Positions 16,673-25,500 of a stretch of DNA of 42,942 nt are shown piece by piece (position 1 is the stretch's first letter; each line of letters begins with the position of its first letter). The stretch covers positions 1-42,942 of the forward strand of contig WYAX01000028.1 of assembly GCA_011525625.1 (NCBI GenBank), in the 5' to 3' direction. This stretch comes from Nitrospira defluvii. Lineage in GTDB: Bacteria > Nitrospirota > Nitrospiria > Nitrospirales > Nitrospiraceae. The position numbers and the translations under genes were made by a program. The notes under the pieces were generated by a model, which saw only the letters and a list, made by a program, of their open reading frames with translations, was not told the DNA's origin and searched no databases.

Positions 16673-17334
16673 GAACGGAAGCAGAGACGACACCGGAGAT
16701 CCGTGATGCACCGTCAGAGGCCAGTGAAGTTCTGGTGCCGGAGTTGCACTCCTTCGCGTTGGTTCCTGAGGGGCCTCTCGCGGATCTGTTGGCGGCCCAA
16801 CGCGCGCGGTTCGATCCCGTCCATGCCGCAGTGACCGTGCCACATGTGACCATGAAGCTCGCCTGTATGCTCAACGGAAGCGCATTGCCCACCCACGAAG
16901 CGCTCATCACATGGCTCGCCCGTGAATGTCTCAAACAACCGCCATTCCCAGTTCACCTGGGCGAAGTGGGAACCTTTGAATCTTGCAACGGCCACGGGCA
17001 TGTACTCTATATCGCGGTTCGTGCAACGGCGCCGCTGATCGAGTTGCACGATCGACTGGTGCAGCGGGTGGCTCTTGCGGGAGTCAAGACAGCAGGCCTC
17101 AGTATTGAACGGGAGGTGGCGATGTTCTTTCCCCACCTGACGCTGGCGCAGGGTCTCTCGGCGGACGCGGCGCGGGAAGTCTTGTCGATCGCCAAGCGGG
17201 AGCATGTCGCATCGGCCTTCGTGGCCGATCGGCTCGTGACTGCGCGTTCGGTGGATGGAACACGATGGGAAGTGATCGGAAGTGTTCGGTTCAGTGGGGA
17301 GGATGGTGGAAGGGCATCATCTCTGCGAGGATGA
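16669..17334 (+). CDS. 2H phosphoesterase (2'-5' RNA ligase family)
   Basis: 221 residues. The two family-defining motifs are visible: PHVTMK (His about 59) and FPHLTLAQ (His about 156), each H-x-T with hydrophobic neighbours, spaced about 97 residues apart. Members include 2'-5' RNA ligases and cyclic nucleotide phosphodiesterases, so a substrate cannot be named. The ATG at 16669 overlaps the stop of the ABC ATPase gene (ATGA), which makes it a member of the cobalamin operon. Cobalamin carries a nucleotide loop with a phosphodiester, so a link to corrinoid processing is conceivable, but that is speculation. Confidence 0.85.
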   Translation: MRTEAETTPEIRDAPSEASEVLVPELHSFALVPEGPLADLLAAQRARFDPVHAAVTVPHVTMKLACMLNGSALPTHEALITWLARECLKQPPFPVHLGEVGTFESCNGHGHVLYIAVRATAPLIELHDRLVQRVALAGVKTAGLSIEREVAMFFPHLTLAQGLSADAAREVLSIAKREHVASAFVADRLVTARSVDGTRWEVIGSVRFSGEDGGRASSLRG

Positions 17335-17353
17335 GACGACAGGGGGCGTAAGA

Positions 17354-17542
17354 ATGCTTGGGGGCATGTCGCTCAAACCGATCCGGAGTGCGGCACGTCT
17401 GGTACTGTCCGAAGGTCGGCGTCGGGGGCCGGCCCCTGGTTGGAGGGTAGACGAGGAGCCTCGACATCGTGGGCTGCGCAATTCCAGATTGAGTTACCTG
17501 GCCTGCCGGTTCGTCGAATGGCAGCGCCCACGCACCGTCTGA
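17354..17542 (+). CDS. small basic hypothetical protein (62 aa)
   Basis: Short Arg-rich product with RRRGPAPGWRVDEE and a C-terminal SRLSYLACRFVEWQRP segment. The ATG at 17354 follows AGGGGG at a good distance. It is the last gene of the cobalamin uptake operon, about 20 bases after the 2H phosphoesterase, and ends 10 bases before the convergent DAHP synthase gene. No family is recognised. Confidence 0.5.
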   Translation: MLGGMSLKPIRSAARLVLSEGRRRGPAPGWRVDEEPRHRGLRNSRLSYLACRFVEWQRPRTV

Positions 17543-17552
17543 CCGAAGGTGC

Positions 17553-18611
17553 CTAGACGGGTCGTGTCGCCAGCGACTCCGCCATGCCGTACAGCAACGC
17601 TTCGGTGTCGCTCCAGCACAGGCAGGAATCGGTGATGGACATGCCGTAGGTCAACGCCTTGTTCGGGTCCCAGCTTTGCCGGCCGCCTTGCAGGTGGCTC
17701 TCCAACATGAGGCCCATGATCGAACGGCGGCCTTGCTGGAATTGTTTGAGCACCTCGCCGGCGACTTCCACCTGGCGTTGGTGATTCTTGCCGGAATTGT
17801 CGTGCGAACAGTCCACCATCACGCCACGGGCGAGTCCTTCGCTGGCGACGGCTGCTTCTGCGCGGGCGATATCTTCGACACTATAGTTCGTGCGTCCGCC
17901 GCCGCCGCGCAGGACGATGTGATGGTCGGGGTTGCCGGTGGTCTTGATAATGGAGGTGATGCCGTCGGCGTTGACGCCGACAAAATGGTGCGGGCTGCGG
18001 CTGGTGATCATCGCATTGATGGCCACCTGCAGGCTGCCTTCCGTGCCGTTCTTGAACCCGACCGGCATGGAGAGGCCGCTGGCCATTTCCCGGTGAATCT
18101 GGCTTTCGGTTGTCCGTGCGCCGATCGCGGTCCAACTCAGCAGGTCGGCAATGTATTGCGGGGTCACCGGGTCGAGCAGTTCCGTGGCGCAGGGGAGGCC
18201 TTTGCCGTTGATGTTCAAGAGAATCGTGCGGGCCAATTGGATGCCTTGGGCTATCTCGCAGGTGCCGTCGAGATGAGGATCGTTGATCAGGCCCTTCCAG
18301 CCGACCGTCGTTCTGGGCTTTTCAAAGTAGGTGCGCATGACGACCAGCAGCTTCTCTCGCACGGCATCGGCGACCGGTTTGAGCCGGTCGGCATATTCGT
18401 AGGCGGCGGCAGGGTCATGAATTGAACAGGGACCGACGATCACGATCAGCCGGTCATTGTCACGGCCGTGCAGAATGTTTCTGATCGCCTGTCTGGTCTG
18501 AAACACCAGCTCGGACACCGCGTCCGTGATGGGCAGTTGGGTCTTGACCTCGCGGGGTGAGGGCAGCGGCTTGATTTCAATGACGTGCTGGTTGTCTATC
18601 GGCCTGGTCAT
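17553..18611 (-). CDS. aroF: DAHP synthase, AroG/AroF type
   Basis: 352-residue class I 3-deoxy-7-phosphoheptulonate synthase, the first enzyme of the shikimate pathway, which condenses phosphoenolpyruvate with erythrose 4-phosphate. Family features: VGPCSIHDPAAAYEYADRLK, MRTYFEKPRTTVGWKGLIND, GARTTESQIHREMASGLS, PVGFKNGTEGS, a metal-binding DCSHDNSGKNH, and ESHLQGG. The length and N-terminal segment (KPLPSPREVKTQLP) match the feedback-regulated E. coli-like group. It stands alone on the minus strand between two plus-strand uptake clusters and looks like a housekeeping gene. Confidence 0.95.
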   Translation of the reverse strand: MTRPIDNQHVIEIKPLPSPREVKTQLPITDAVSELVFQTRQAIRNILHGRDNDRLIVIVGPCSIHDPAAAYEYADRLKPVADAVREKLLVVMRTYFEKPRTTVGWKGLINDPHLDGTCEIAQGIQLARTILLNINGKGLPCATELLDPVTPQYIADLLSWTAIGARTTESQIHREMASGLSMPVGFKNGTEGSLQVAINAMITSRSPHHFVGVNADGITSIIKTTGNPDHHIVLRGGGGRTNYSVEDIARAEAAVASEGLARGVMVDCSHDNSGKNHQRQVEVAGEVLKQFQQGRRSIMGLMLESHLQGGRQSWDPNKALTYGMSITDSCLCWSDTEALLYGMAESLATRPV

Positions 18612-18649
18612 GGTGGTCCTTGTTGAAAGATCCGGCGAGTTCGCGTGGC

Positions 18650-18680
18650 AATTCGAGATTGCGAGTTAACATATCGAATT
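18650..18680. promoter_or_regulatory. candidate operator between divergent genes
   Basis: An inverted pair AATTCGA (18650-18656) and TCGAATT (18674-18680), separated by 17 bases, lies in the AT-richer part of the gap between the DAHP synthase gene and the plus-strand receptor cluster. Downstream TAGGATAAAG could be a -10-like element. No regulator can be assigned. Confidence 0.3.
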
Positions 18681-18786
18681 TTGTAGGATAAAGTCCAGCG
18701 TGAGGGAGCACCGGAGGGTCGGCTTGCATTCGCGGCGGCCCCTTTGTTACAACTCACGCCTTACGAATCTGTCGGCCTGGACGGTG

Positions 18787-19107
18787 ATGTTTCGTCATTG
18801 TGCCCATCAAAAAACCAGCTCGGTCGTTGCGCTGCTGCTTGTCTGTATGTTGCTCGCGATGGCGCCCTTTGCCGCCGCGCTGGAGATCCATCACGAGCTG
18901 GCGGCTGCCGACCATGATGGGCACGAACATTCCGACACCGACCTCTGCCAGTGGGTGCAATATCACACCGGCCATTCGCTGGTGGGGGACGCACCGCCGC
19001 CCTGCTCGTTCCTAGAGGAAGCTCCGCCACCTCCTGTCTATCGATCGATCCTCAGTTCTCAGTCTCTCTCGACCACCAGAACGTCTCGCGCACCGCCTCT
19101 ACCCTAA
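18787..19107 (+). CDS. small exported His/Asp-rich protein, RAPP tail
   Basis: 106 residues: an N-terminal hydrophobic segment ending in AALEIHHEL, then DHDGHEHSDTDLCQWVQYHTGHSL, a Pro-rich stretch and the C-terminal SRAPPLP. It shares with the small proteins at 8494 and 9362 the HEL sequence, an acidic/His run, a Trp followed by a His and a Gly, PVY, and the R-G/A-P-P ending. It resembles DUF2946-like small metal-associated proteins. The dense His/Asp/Cys stretch is a likely periplasmic metal site. It directly precedes a TonB-dependent receptor gene, so a role in presenting or sensing that receptor's metal is inferred. A longer start at 18700 is possible. Confidence 0.7.
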   Translation: MFRHCAHQKTSSVVALLLVCMLLAMAPFAAALEIHHELAAADHDGHEHSDTDLCQWVQYHTGHSLVGDAPPPCSFLEEAPPPPVYRSILSSQSLSTTRTSRAPPLP

Positions 19108-19210
19108 CCTTCACGCCATCGCTACGTTCATTTTGGCTTTCACCGCTTCGTCTGAGCTACGGCCTTGCGTCGGGCTCTGACCTGTGCGGGATTATTTGGG
19201 GGAGGTTCGC

Positions 19211-21649
19211 ATGCTGTTGTCGGTCAGAGGTGTGTCTCTACTGTGTCTTGGATTGTTGTTGATGGCTCTTGCGCCAGATCTCCCGCCGGTGTTCGGGCAG
19301 GAGCCGGCGGTAGCCAAAACGCGAACGATAACCGGGATGGTGCAAAATCAGGATCTCCGGCGGGTGCCCCAGGCCTCGGTGGAGGTAAAGGATCAGGAAG
19401 GGACGGTCGTGGGCACGGCGGTCGCGAACGACGCCGGAGAATTCTCCGTCGATCTGCCGTCCGAGGGAACCTATTCGGTGAGTGCGGTACAGGATACCTA
19501 TCGCAGTGAATATGCCATCATGAAGGTCGGGGCTGATCTTGCCGCTCCAGTGACCCTCACCCTCTCGAAGACCAAAGAGATCGCGCTCGAGGTGGTCTCG
19601 CCTCTGGCGCCTATTCACTACAAAGCCTCCAGTGAAACCTATGCCCTGAGTCGGAAGGAGATCGAGGCCTTACCGCGCGGGAATAACAATGAGCTCCACG
19701 ATGTGCTGCTGACGATCCCGAGTGCGGTCTACGGGTCGCTCAAGCAAGTGCACATTCGCCAGGATCACGCGAATTTGCAGTTGCGGATCGACGGCGTGCC
19801 GATTCCGGACACGGTATCGTCGACATTCTCGGATGTCATCAGTCCCAGGGCCTGGGAGCGGGCGGACATTATTCTTGGCGGCATGGAGGCGCAATACGGA
19901 AATAAAGCGGCGGCGGTGCTGGACATCACGACGAAGAGCGGCACGAAGCCGTCGTTCGGATCGGTGCAGGTGATGGGCGGGTCGAACAAGACCATTAATC
20001 CGTCTTTTGAATACGGCGGGACGATCGGCGAGAAGTTTCGATTCTATATCCTGAACAGCCACACGGCGACCAATCGGGGTATCGAGCCACCGACGTTGGG
20101 CCGAACCGTCTATCACGGACAGAGCGAGCGCAATCAGACCTTCATTCGCGGCGACTACCAACACGACAATAAAAACAACTTCACCTGGTTGTTCTTGAAC
20201 TCCATCGCCAAGTATCAAATCCCCACGGCCCCGGGCGGCGAACTGGATCCGAGCGGGCAGCTGTTGCCGCTCTTGCAGGCCAGCCGACCCGGGTTCTCGC
20301 CCGTCGCCTCGCAGGCCATCGACGAGTTTCAGAAGGAAAACAATCAATATGGCCACATGGTTTGGCGGCATGACGTGAATGCCAACAACTTTTTCAGCCT
20401 GTCGGGCTACATGCGGCATACGCGCGCCACGTTCAAAACCGATCCGTTGAACCTGCTGGCCTACACGGCCGATCCGGCCGAGCCGTTTTCGGCCGCCGAT
20501 CAGGATCGTAACGCCTATTCGACCGGGGTGCGATTCGACTACACCTACGTGCACAGCAAGCAACATCTCATCAAGGCCGGCTTCCAGCTCGACCGGACGC
20601 AGTCGGTCAACAAGACCCGGCTGTTTACGTTTCTGGACGACGGGGCCGGCAGTCCGACGGGCGACCTGTTGAGCCTCAATGCCGACAACCGGCAGATCGG
20701 CTACCGGCAAGAGTTCTGGATTCAGGATCAGTGGAGTCCCAACGACCAGTGGACCTTCAACCTCGGACTGCGCGGCGACATCGTGCAGTATCAGCGCAAT
20801 GAAGGTCAGGTCAGTCCGCGCATCGGCGTGAGCTACAAGTACAATCCGTCGAACGTGTTCCACGTGTTTTACGGCCGCATGTTCACGCCGCCGAATCTGG
20901 AAGCGATCTCGTTTGCGAAACTCAACACGCTCGGGACCAGGGCCCAGCCGGAAGACCTGACGAACAACACGGTGCGGGCGGAACGGGCGCACTACTTCGA
21001 GGTCGGCAGTTACCATGCGTTGAACCGGTACGCCACATTACAGTTCACCGGTTGGTACAAGCTCAGCAATTTCCTGTCGGATGCGGGGCAGTTCGGCACC
21101 ACGCCGCTGCTGAACTATTTTGCGTTCGAGCGCGGCTGGCAACGCGGCATCGACGGGGCCTTGAAACTCCAACTCACCGAGAACCTCACGGCCCGCGGCA
21201 ACGTCGCCTGGGGGCAGTGTAAAGGCTACGGATTGCAGTCCGGGCATTTCCTGCTGGAGGCTAAGGAAATTGCCGACATCAATTCGCAGGGCGGGGTCTT
21301 CTGCGATCACATGCAGACCCTCACGAGCTCCGCCATCGTGAGTTACCGGCTGCTGGAACGGACGACCTTTACGGGGCAGATGTTGTTTGCCTCAGGGTTG
21401 CGCACCTCGGAGAACGAAGATGCGAAGACGAACTCCAGTCACAGCCCGTCTTATACCATCTACAATCTCTCCATCGCGCATGTGTTTCCGTTGCCCTGGG
21501 AAGGGCAGAAATTCCTGCTCGGCTTCGATATCGTTAACCTCTTAGATCAGCGATATTTCATCAACCAGGGCGAGGGGAGTATCGGGTTAGGTGTGTCGCA
21601 TGCGGGGATGCCGCGGTCGTTTTTCTTCCGGGGCCAATGGTTCTTTTAA
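19211..21649 (+). CDS. TonB-dependent receptor with N-terminal regulatory-like domain
   Basis: 812 residues. A signal peptide (LLCLGLLLMALAPDLPPVFG) is followed by a carboxypeptidase-regulatory-like beta domain at about 35-115 (GMVQNQDLRRVPQASVEVKD, NDAGEFSVDLPSEGTYSVSA), then a plug (HDVLLTIPSAVYGSLKQVHI, LRIDGVPIPDT, GGMEAQYGNKAAAVLDITTK) and a long barrel ending in an aromatic (FRGQWFF). The substrate is unknown. The His/Asp-rich small protein just upstream hints at a metal or metallophore. The ATG at 19211 follows GGGGGAGG. It is not a SusC-type protein, as no SusD partner is nearby. Confidence 0.88.
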   Translation: MLLSVRGVSLLCLGLLLMALAPDLPPVFGQEPAVAKTRTITGMVQNQDLRRVPQASVEVKDQEGTVVGTAVANDAGEFSVDLPSEGTYSVSAVQDTYRSEYAIMKVGADLAAPVTLTLSKTKEIALEVVSPLAPIHYKASSETYALSRKEIEALPRGNNNELHDVLLTIPSAVYGSLKQVHIRQDHANLQLRIDGVPIPDTVSSTFSDVISPRAWERADIILGGMEAQYGNKAAAVLDITTKSGTKPSFGSVQVMGGSNKTINPSFEYGGTIGEKFRFYILNSHTATNRGIEPPTLGRTVYHGQSERNQTFIRGDYQHDNKNNFTWLFLNSIAKYQIPTAPGGELDPSGQLLPLLQASRPGFSPVASQAIDEFQKENNQYGHMVWRHDVNANNFFSLSGYMRHTRATFKTDPLNLLAYTADPAEPFSAADQDRNAYSTGVRFDYTYVHSKQHLIKAGFQLDRTQSVNKTRLFTFLDDGAGSPTGDLLSLNADNRQIGYRQEFWIQDQWSPNDQWTFNLGLRGDIVQYQRNEGQVSPRIGVSYKYNPSNVFHVFYGRMFTPPNLEAISFAKLNTLGTRAQPEDLTNNTVRAERAHYFEVGSYHALNRYATLQFTGWYKLSNFLSDAGQFGTTPLLNYFAFERGWQRGIDGALKLQLTENLTARGNVAWGQCKGYGLQSGHFLLEAKEIADINSQGGVFCDHMQTLTSSAIVSYRLLERTTFTGQMLFASGLRTSENEDAKTNSSHSPSYTIYNLSIAHVFPLPWEGQKFLLGFDIVNLLDQRYFINQGEGSIGLGVSHAGMPRSFFFRGQWFF

Positions 21650-21775
21650 CCGGATGCTGAAACGGGCCACCAGCATCGTTCTCGGCTTGCACGAATCCTC
21701 AACGTACCCCCGAGGGTACGCCTCCGGTTCGTCCGTCGCCCGCGGCCTTGCTGGCTGGCCCGTTTGAGCATCCGG
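21650..21775. repeat. dispersed inverted-repeat element, copy 2
   Basis: About 126 bp directly after the receptor stop codon, with the same plan as 7791-7913: left end CCGGATGCTGAAACGGGCC and, on the other strand, right end CCGGATGCTCAAACGGGCC, interior CTCAACGTACCCCCGAGGGT, and the GCGGCCTTGCTGG motif before the right arm. The arms differ from copy 1 in a compensated way (GGGCC for GTCCG), so pairing is kept. Both copies begin within a couple of bases of a stop codon. Confidence 0.8.
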
Positions 21776-21990
21776 TCTCGATGGGGAAGGATGGCTTCCT
21801 CGGTGCATACGTTCTCTGCGGCCTTGCCGGACAACCTTGTTGGGCATCTGCCTCCGACAGGGGGAACATATCGCCTTGTTGGATGGTCTGTCGGTGCAAC
21901 TTGCTCAGAAGTACCGGACGGTATAAGCGCGAATCAGAAGCTGCTACACTGCGGCCTTGTTGGATGGCCCGTTTGAGCGTCATCATGCTG
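21776..21990. repeat. degenerate array of right-end repeat pieces
   Basis: After the complete element, the GCGGCCTTG-x-x-GG-type right end recurs in degenerate form near 21818, 21871 and 21951, the last with TTGGATGGCCCGTTTGAGCG, close to the right arm of the full copy at 21741. This looks like nested or slipped remnants of the same element family. No gene is supported here. The stretch ends about 20 bases before the next start codon and must hold that gene's promoter if it has its own. Confidence 0.55.
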
Positions 21991-22009
21991 CAATTGGTTG
22001 GAAGGCGAT

Positions 22010-22471
22010 ATGACAAACTTCATCGATAGAATTCGACCGGTTAGAGTGCCTATGGTAGCCCTCTGGATACTGTGTCTCGTGCCTGTATCCGCCTTGGCCG
22101 TGACCGGCGATGAGGCGACGCATGAGGCGGACCATGCGTTGGATGCGGACATCATCGAACTGCCGGAAGTGCATGTGCATGGACTGCCGCTGAACAAGGA
22201 TCAGCAAGTCGGGCCGGTACCGAAAGCGACGCCTTGGCCTGCCATTCCCTCATCGTTGGACGGCAAGCCGCTCGATGATTGGATGAAAGCCCGTCTGCTC
22301 GTCTCAAAAGATGCCCAGGTGACGGTGGTGGTGTTGGAGCCGGCGAAACATCGCGAGCTGACCGTCGCCGGCATCATCGCGCTCAACAAATGGACGTTTC
22401 TCCCTCAACTCAAAGGCGATGACCCTGTCGACGGCGAACTCACCGTGCGGATTCACTTCCGGTCACAGTAA
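22010..22471 (+). CDS. exported protein with TonB C-terminal-like domain
   Basis: 153 residues. An N-terminal hydrophobic segment (VPMVALWILCLVPVSALAV) looks like a signal peptide or anchor. It is followed by HEADHALDAD and LPEVHVHGLPL, a His/Asp-rich patch, and then about 85 residues with the strand pattern of a TonB C-terminal domain (LLVSKDAQVTVVVLE, KHRELTVAGIIALNKWTFLP, DGELTVRIHF). The long Pro-rich linker of TonB is absent, so it cannot span the periplasm in the usual way. It may be a periplasmic partner of the receptor encoded upstream. The ATG at 22010 has AAGGCG before it. Confidence 0.7.
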   Translation: MTNFIDRIRPVRVPMVALWILCLVPVSALAVTGDEATHEADHALDADIIELPEVHVHGLPLNKDQQVGPVPKATPWPAIPSSLDGKPLDDWMKARLLVSKDAQVTVVVLEPAKHRELTVAGIIALNKWTFLPQLKGDDPVDGELTVRIHFRSQ

Positions 22472-22482
22472 GGTAGCGTACT

Positions 22483-22518
22483 GGTCACGTATCGCTTCTG
22501 GTGGAAGCGCACGTAACC
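22483..22518. terminator. hairpin between convergent genes
   Basis: GGTCACGT-AT-CGCTTC-TGGTG-GAAGCG-C-ACGTAACC folds into a hairpin with a 6-bp inner stem, a small internal loop and an 8-bp outer stem with one mismatch. It lies between two converging genes (stop at 22471, other-strand stop at 22528) and can serve both directions. There is no clear T-run, so ending may depend on Rho. Confidence 0.55.
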
Positions 22519-22527
22519 GGGGATCAC

Positions 22528-25500
22528 TCAGTGGGGACTATCGACCTGCCCGGATGCACCTTCCAGGATCCCATGTTCTATCGGCCTCTCATGCCTAATC
22601 AGCTTGCGTCCCGAGAGCATACGCAGACCGACATAAAACACCGGCGTCAGAAACAGGCCGAACAGGGTTACGCCGATCATGCCGGAGAAGACGGTGACGC
22701 CCGTGGCGGACCGCACCTCTGCGCCGGCGCCGTGGGACAGCACGAGGGGAATCGTGCCGGCGATGAAGGCGACCGACGTCATCACGATGGGGCGCAACCG
22801 GAGGCGGCAGGCTTCGAGTGCCGCCTCGACGATGCCCTTTCCCTGCAGTTCCAACTCGCGTGCAAATTCGACGATCAAAATCGCGTTCTTACAAGCCAGA
22901 CCCATCAACACGACTAACCCGACTTGCACAAAGGTATTGTTGTCGCCGCCGGTGAGTTTGACGCCGGCGAGCGCGCAGAGCATACACATCGGCACGATCA
23001 GGATCACCGCCAGCGGCAAGGTCCAGGATTCATATAGGGCTGCGAGGACGAGGAAGGCCAGTAAGATGGCCACCGGGAAGACCAGCAGTGCCGCCCGTCC
23101 TTGCGACGCTTCCTGAAAACTCAAATCCGTCCATTCAATGGACATGCCGTTCGGCAACACCTTCCCGGCGATGTCGCGAATCGTATCCATGGCCTGGGCC
23201 GACGAATACTTGGTAGGATCGGCCTCTCCCATAAAATCGGCGGCAGGATAGCCGTTGTAGCGCAGCACGGGGTCTGGCCCATACGTTTGGCTGAATTTCA
23301 CCATCGAGCCGATCGGGACCATTTCGCCGCGATCGTTGCGGGTTTTCAGATTCGCAATGTCTTCGACTTTTCCGCGGAAGTCGCCGTCGGCTTGGGCATA
23401 CACGCGCCAGGTCCGGCCGAAGAGGTTGAAGTCGTTCACATAGGCTGAGCCGAGGTAGATCTGCATCGTGGCGAACAGATCCGTCAACGCAATGCCCTGT
23501 GTCTTGGTCTTGACGCGATCCACCTCGGCGTCCAGTTGCGGCACGTTGGCCTGATAGCCGGAAATCGGGTATCCCATCCCCGGCGTTTGCATGACCGCCC
23601 CTTGCAAGGCACCGACGGCATTCTGCAGCGCTCCGAAGCCGAGTCCCGCCCGGTCTTCGACAAATAATCCATACCCGGCGCCGTTGCCGAGTCCGAGAAT
23701 CGGCGGCGGCATCAACACGAAGGTGATGCCTTCCTTGATGGCGGAGATCTTGTGATTCATCTCTTCGCTGATTTCCTTGGCGCTACGGTGGCGCTCGTCG
23801 AACGGCTTCAAGATGAGAAAAGCGATGCCGTAGTTCGGCGTATTCGTAAATTGCAACGGATTCAGCCCAGTCATGGCCACGACATGGGCGACACCGTCCA
23901 CGGTCTTGCTGATCGCGACGACTTGCCGCAACACCGCATCCGTGCGGTCGAGCGAGGCGCCTTCCGGCAGTTTCACCCCCGCCATCAGATACAACTTGTC
24001 CTGGGTGGGAATGAAGCCGCGAGGCACCGCTTGGAACAGCATGCCCGTGACGACCAGCAGCAACGCATACACGGCAAAGACAGACCCGCGATGTTTCAGC
24101 GTGCGCGAGACGGTGCCCTGATATCGGTCTGAACTGGCCTTGAAGAAACGATTGAACGGCCGGAATACCCAGCCGAAGAGACGTTCGATCACCCGTGAAA
24201 GGGCATCCTTCGGTGTGCCGTGGCTTTTGAGCAGTTTGGCCGCCAGGGCCGGCGAGAGCGTTAATGAATTGATGGCCGAGATGACCGTCGAAATGGCAAT
24301 CGTCACGGCGAATTGTTTGTAGAACTGGCCGGTGACGCCGCTGAGAAACGCCATTGGTACGAACACAGCGCACAACACGAGCGCGATGGCGACGATCGGC
24401 CCAGACACTTCCTGCATCGCTTGGTGTGCGGCTTGTAGCGGTGTGCGGCCTTCTTCGATGTTGCGCTCGACGTTTTCCACCACCACGATCGCGTCATCCA
24501 CCACGATCCCGATCGCGAGGACGAGGCCGAAGAGGGTGAGGGTATTGATGGAGAAGCCGAAGAGGTACAGCGCGGCAAACGTGCCGACCACCGACACCGG
24601 CACGGCGATCAGGGGAATAATCGACGCGCGCCACGTCTGCAAGAACAGAATCACGACGAGCACGACGAGCAGGATCGCTTCCATCAGCGTCTGGACGACG
24701 GCTTGGATCGAGTCGCGCACGAACACCGTGGTGTCGTAATCCGAGCGGTAGGTGAGGCCGGGAGGAAAGCGTGTCTTCAGTTCTTCCATCTTGGCGATCA
24801 CGGCATCGCGCACGGTCAGTGCATTCGCGCCGGGGGCCTGGAAGATACCGATGGGCGGGGCATCTTGATTGTCGAGTTGTCCGCGCAAGGTATAGTCGTT
24901 CGCCCCGAGTTCGATGCGCGCCACGTCGGAGAGGCGAACGACTTCGCCGCCGGCACCGATTTTCAACACGACGTTGCCGAACTCCTGGGCTGTGCGTAGA
25001 CGACCCTGGGCATTGATGGAAATGAGAAAGTCCGTGTCTGTCGCGATCGGTTCTGCGCCAAGCTGCCCGGCCGAGACCTGGATGTTTTGCTCCCGCACAG
25101 CCGCGACGACGTCGCTCGCGGTCATCCCGCGCGACGCGATCTTGTCGGGGTTGAGCCAGATACGCATCGCATAGTCGCCGCTCCCGAAAATCTGGACCTG
25201 GCCGACACCGGGCAGTCGCGCCAGTTCGTCCTTGATCTTGATGTTGGCGTAGTTGCGCAGGTAGAGCGCGTCGTATTTGCCCTCCGGTGAGAGGAGCTGA
25301 ACCATCACTAAGAAGGTCGGCGACTGCTTCTGCGTTGTGACGCCTAGGCTGACCACTTCCGACGGCAGCCGCGAGAGCGCCTGGCTGACGCGGTTCTGCA
25401 CCTGCACCTGAGCGGCATCCGGATCGGTGCCGGGACGGAAGGTGATGGTCATCTGCAAGACGCCATCGGAGCCGGCGACCGACTTCATGTACATCATGTT

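Noticed and set aside
17676..18425. Plus-strand ORF of 249 codons opposite the DAHP synthase gene
   Set aside because: Antisense shadow of a confidently identified enzyme; the predicted protein is compositionally odd and has no ribosome site.
19670..21016. 448-codon minus-strand ORF inside the TonB-dependent receptor gene
   Set aside because: Shadow frame caused by high GC content; the plus-strand receptor has clear plug and barrel features.
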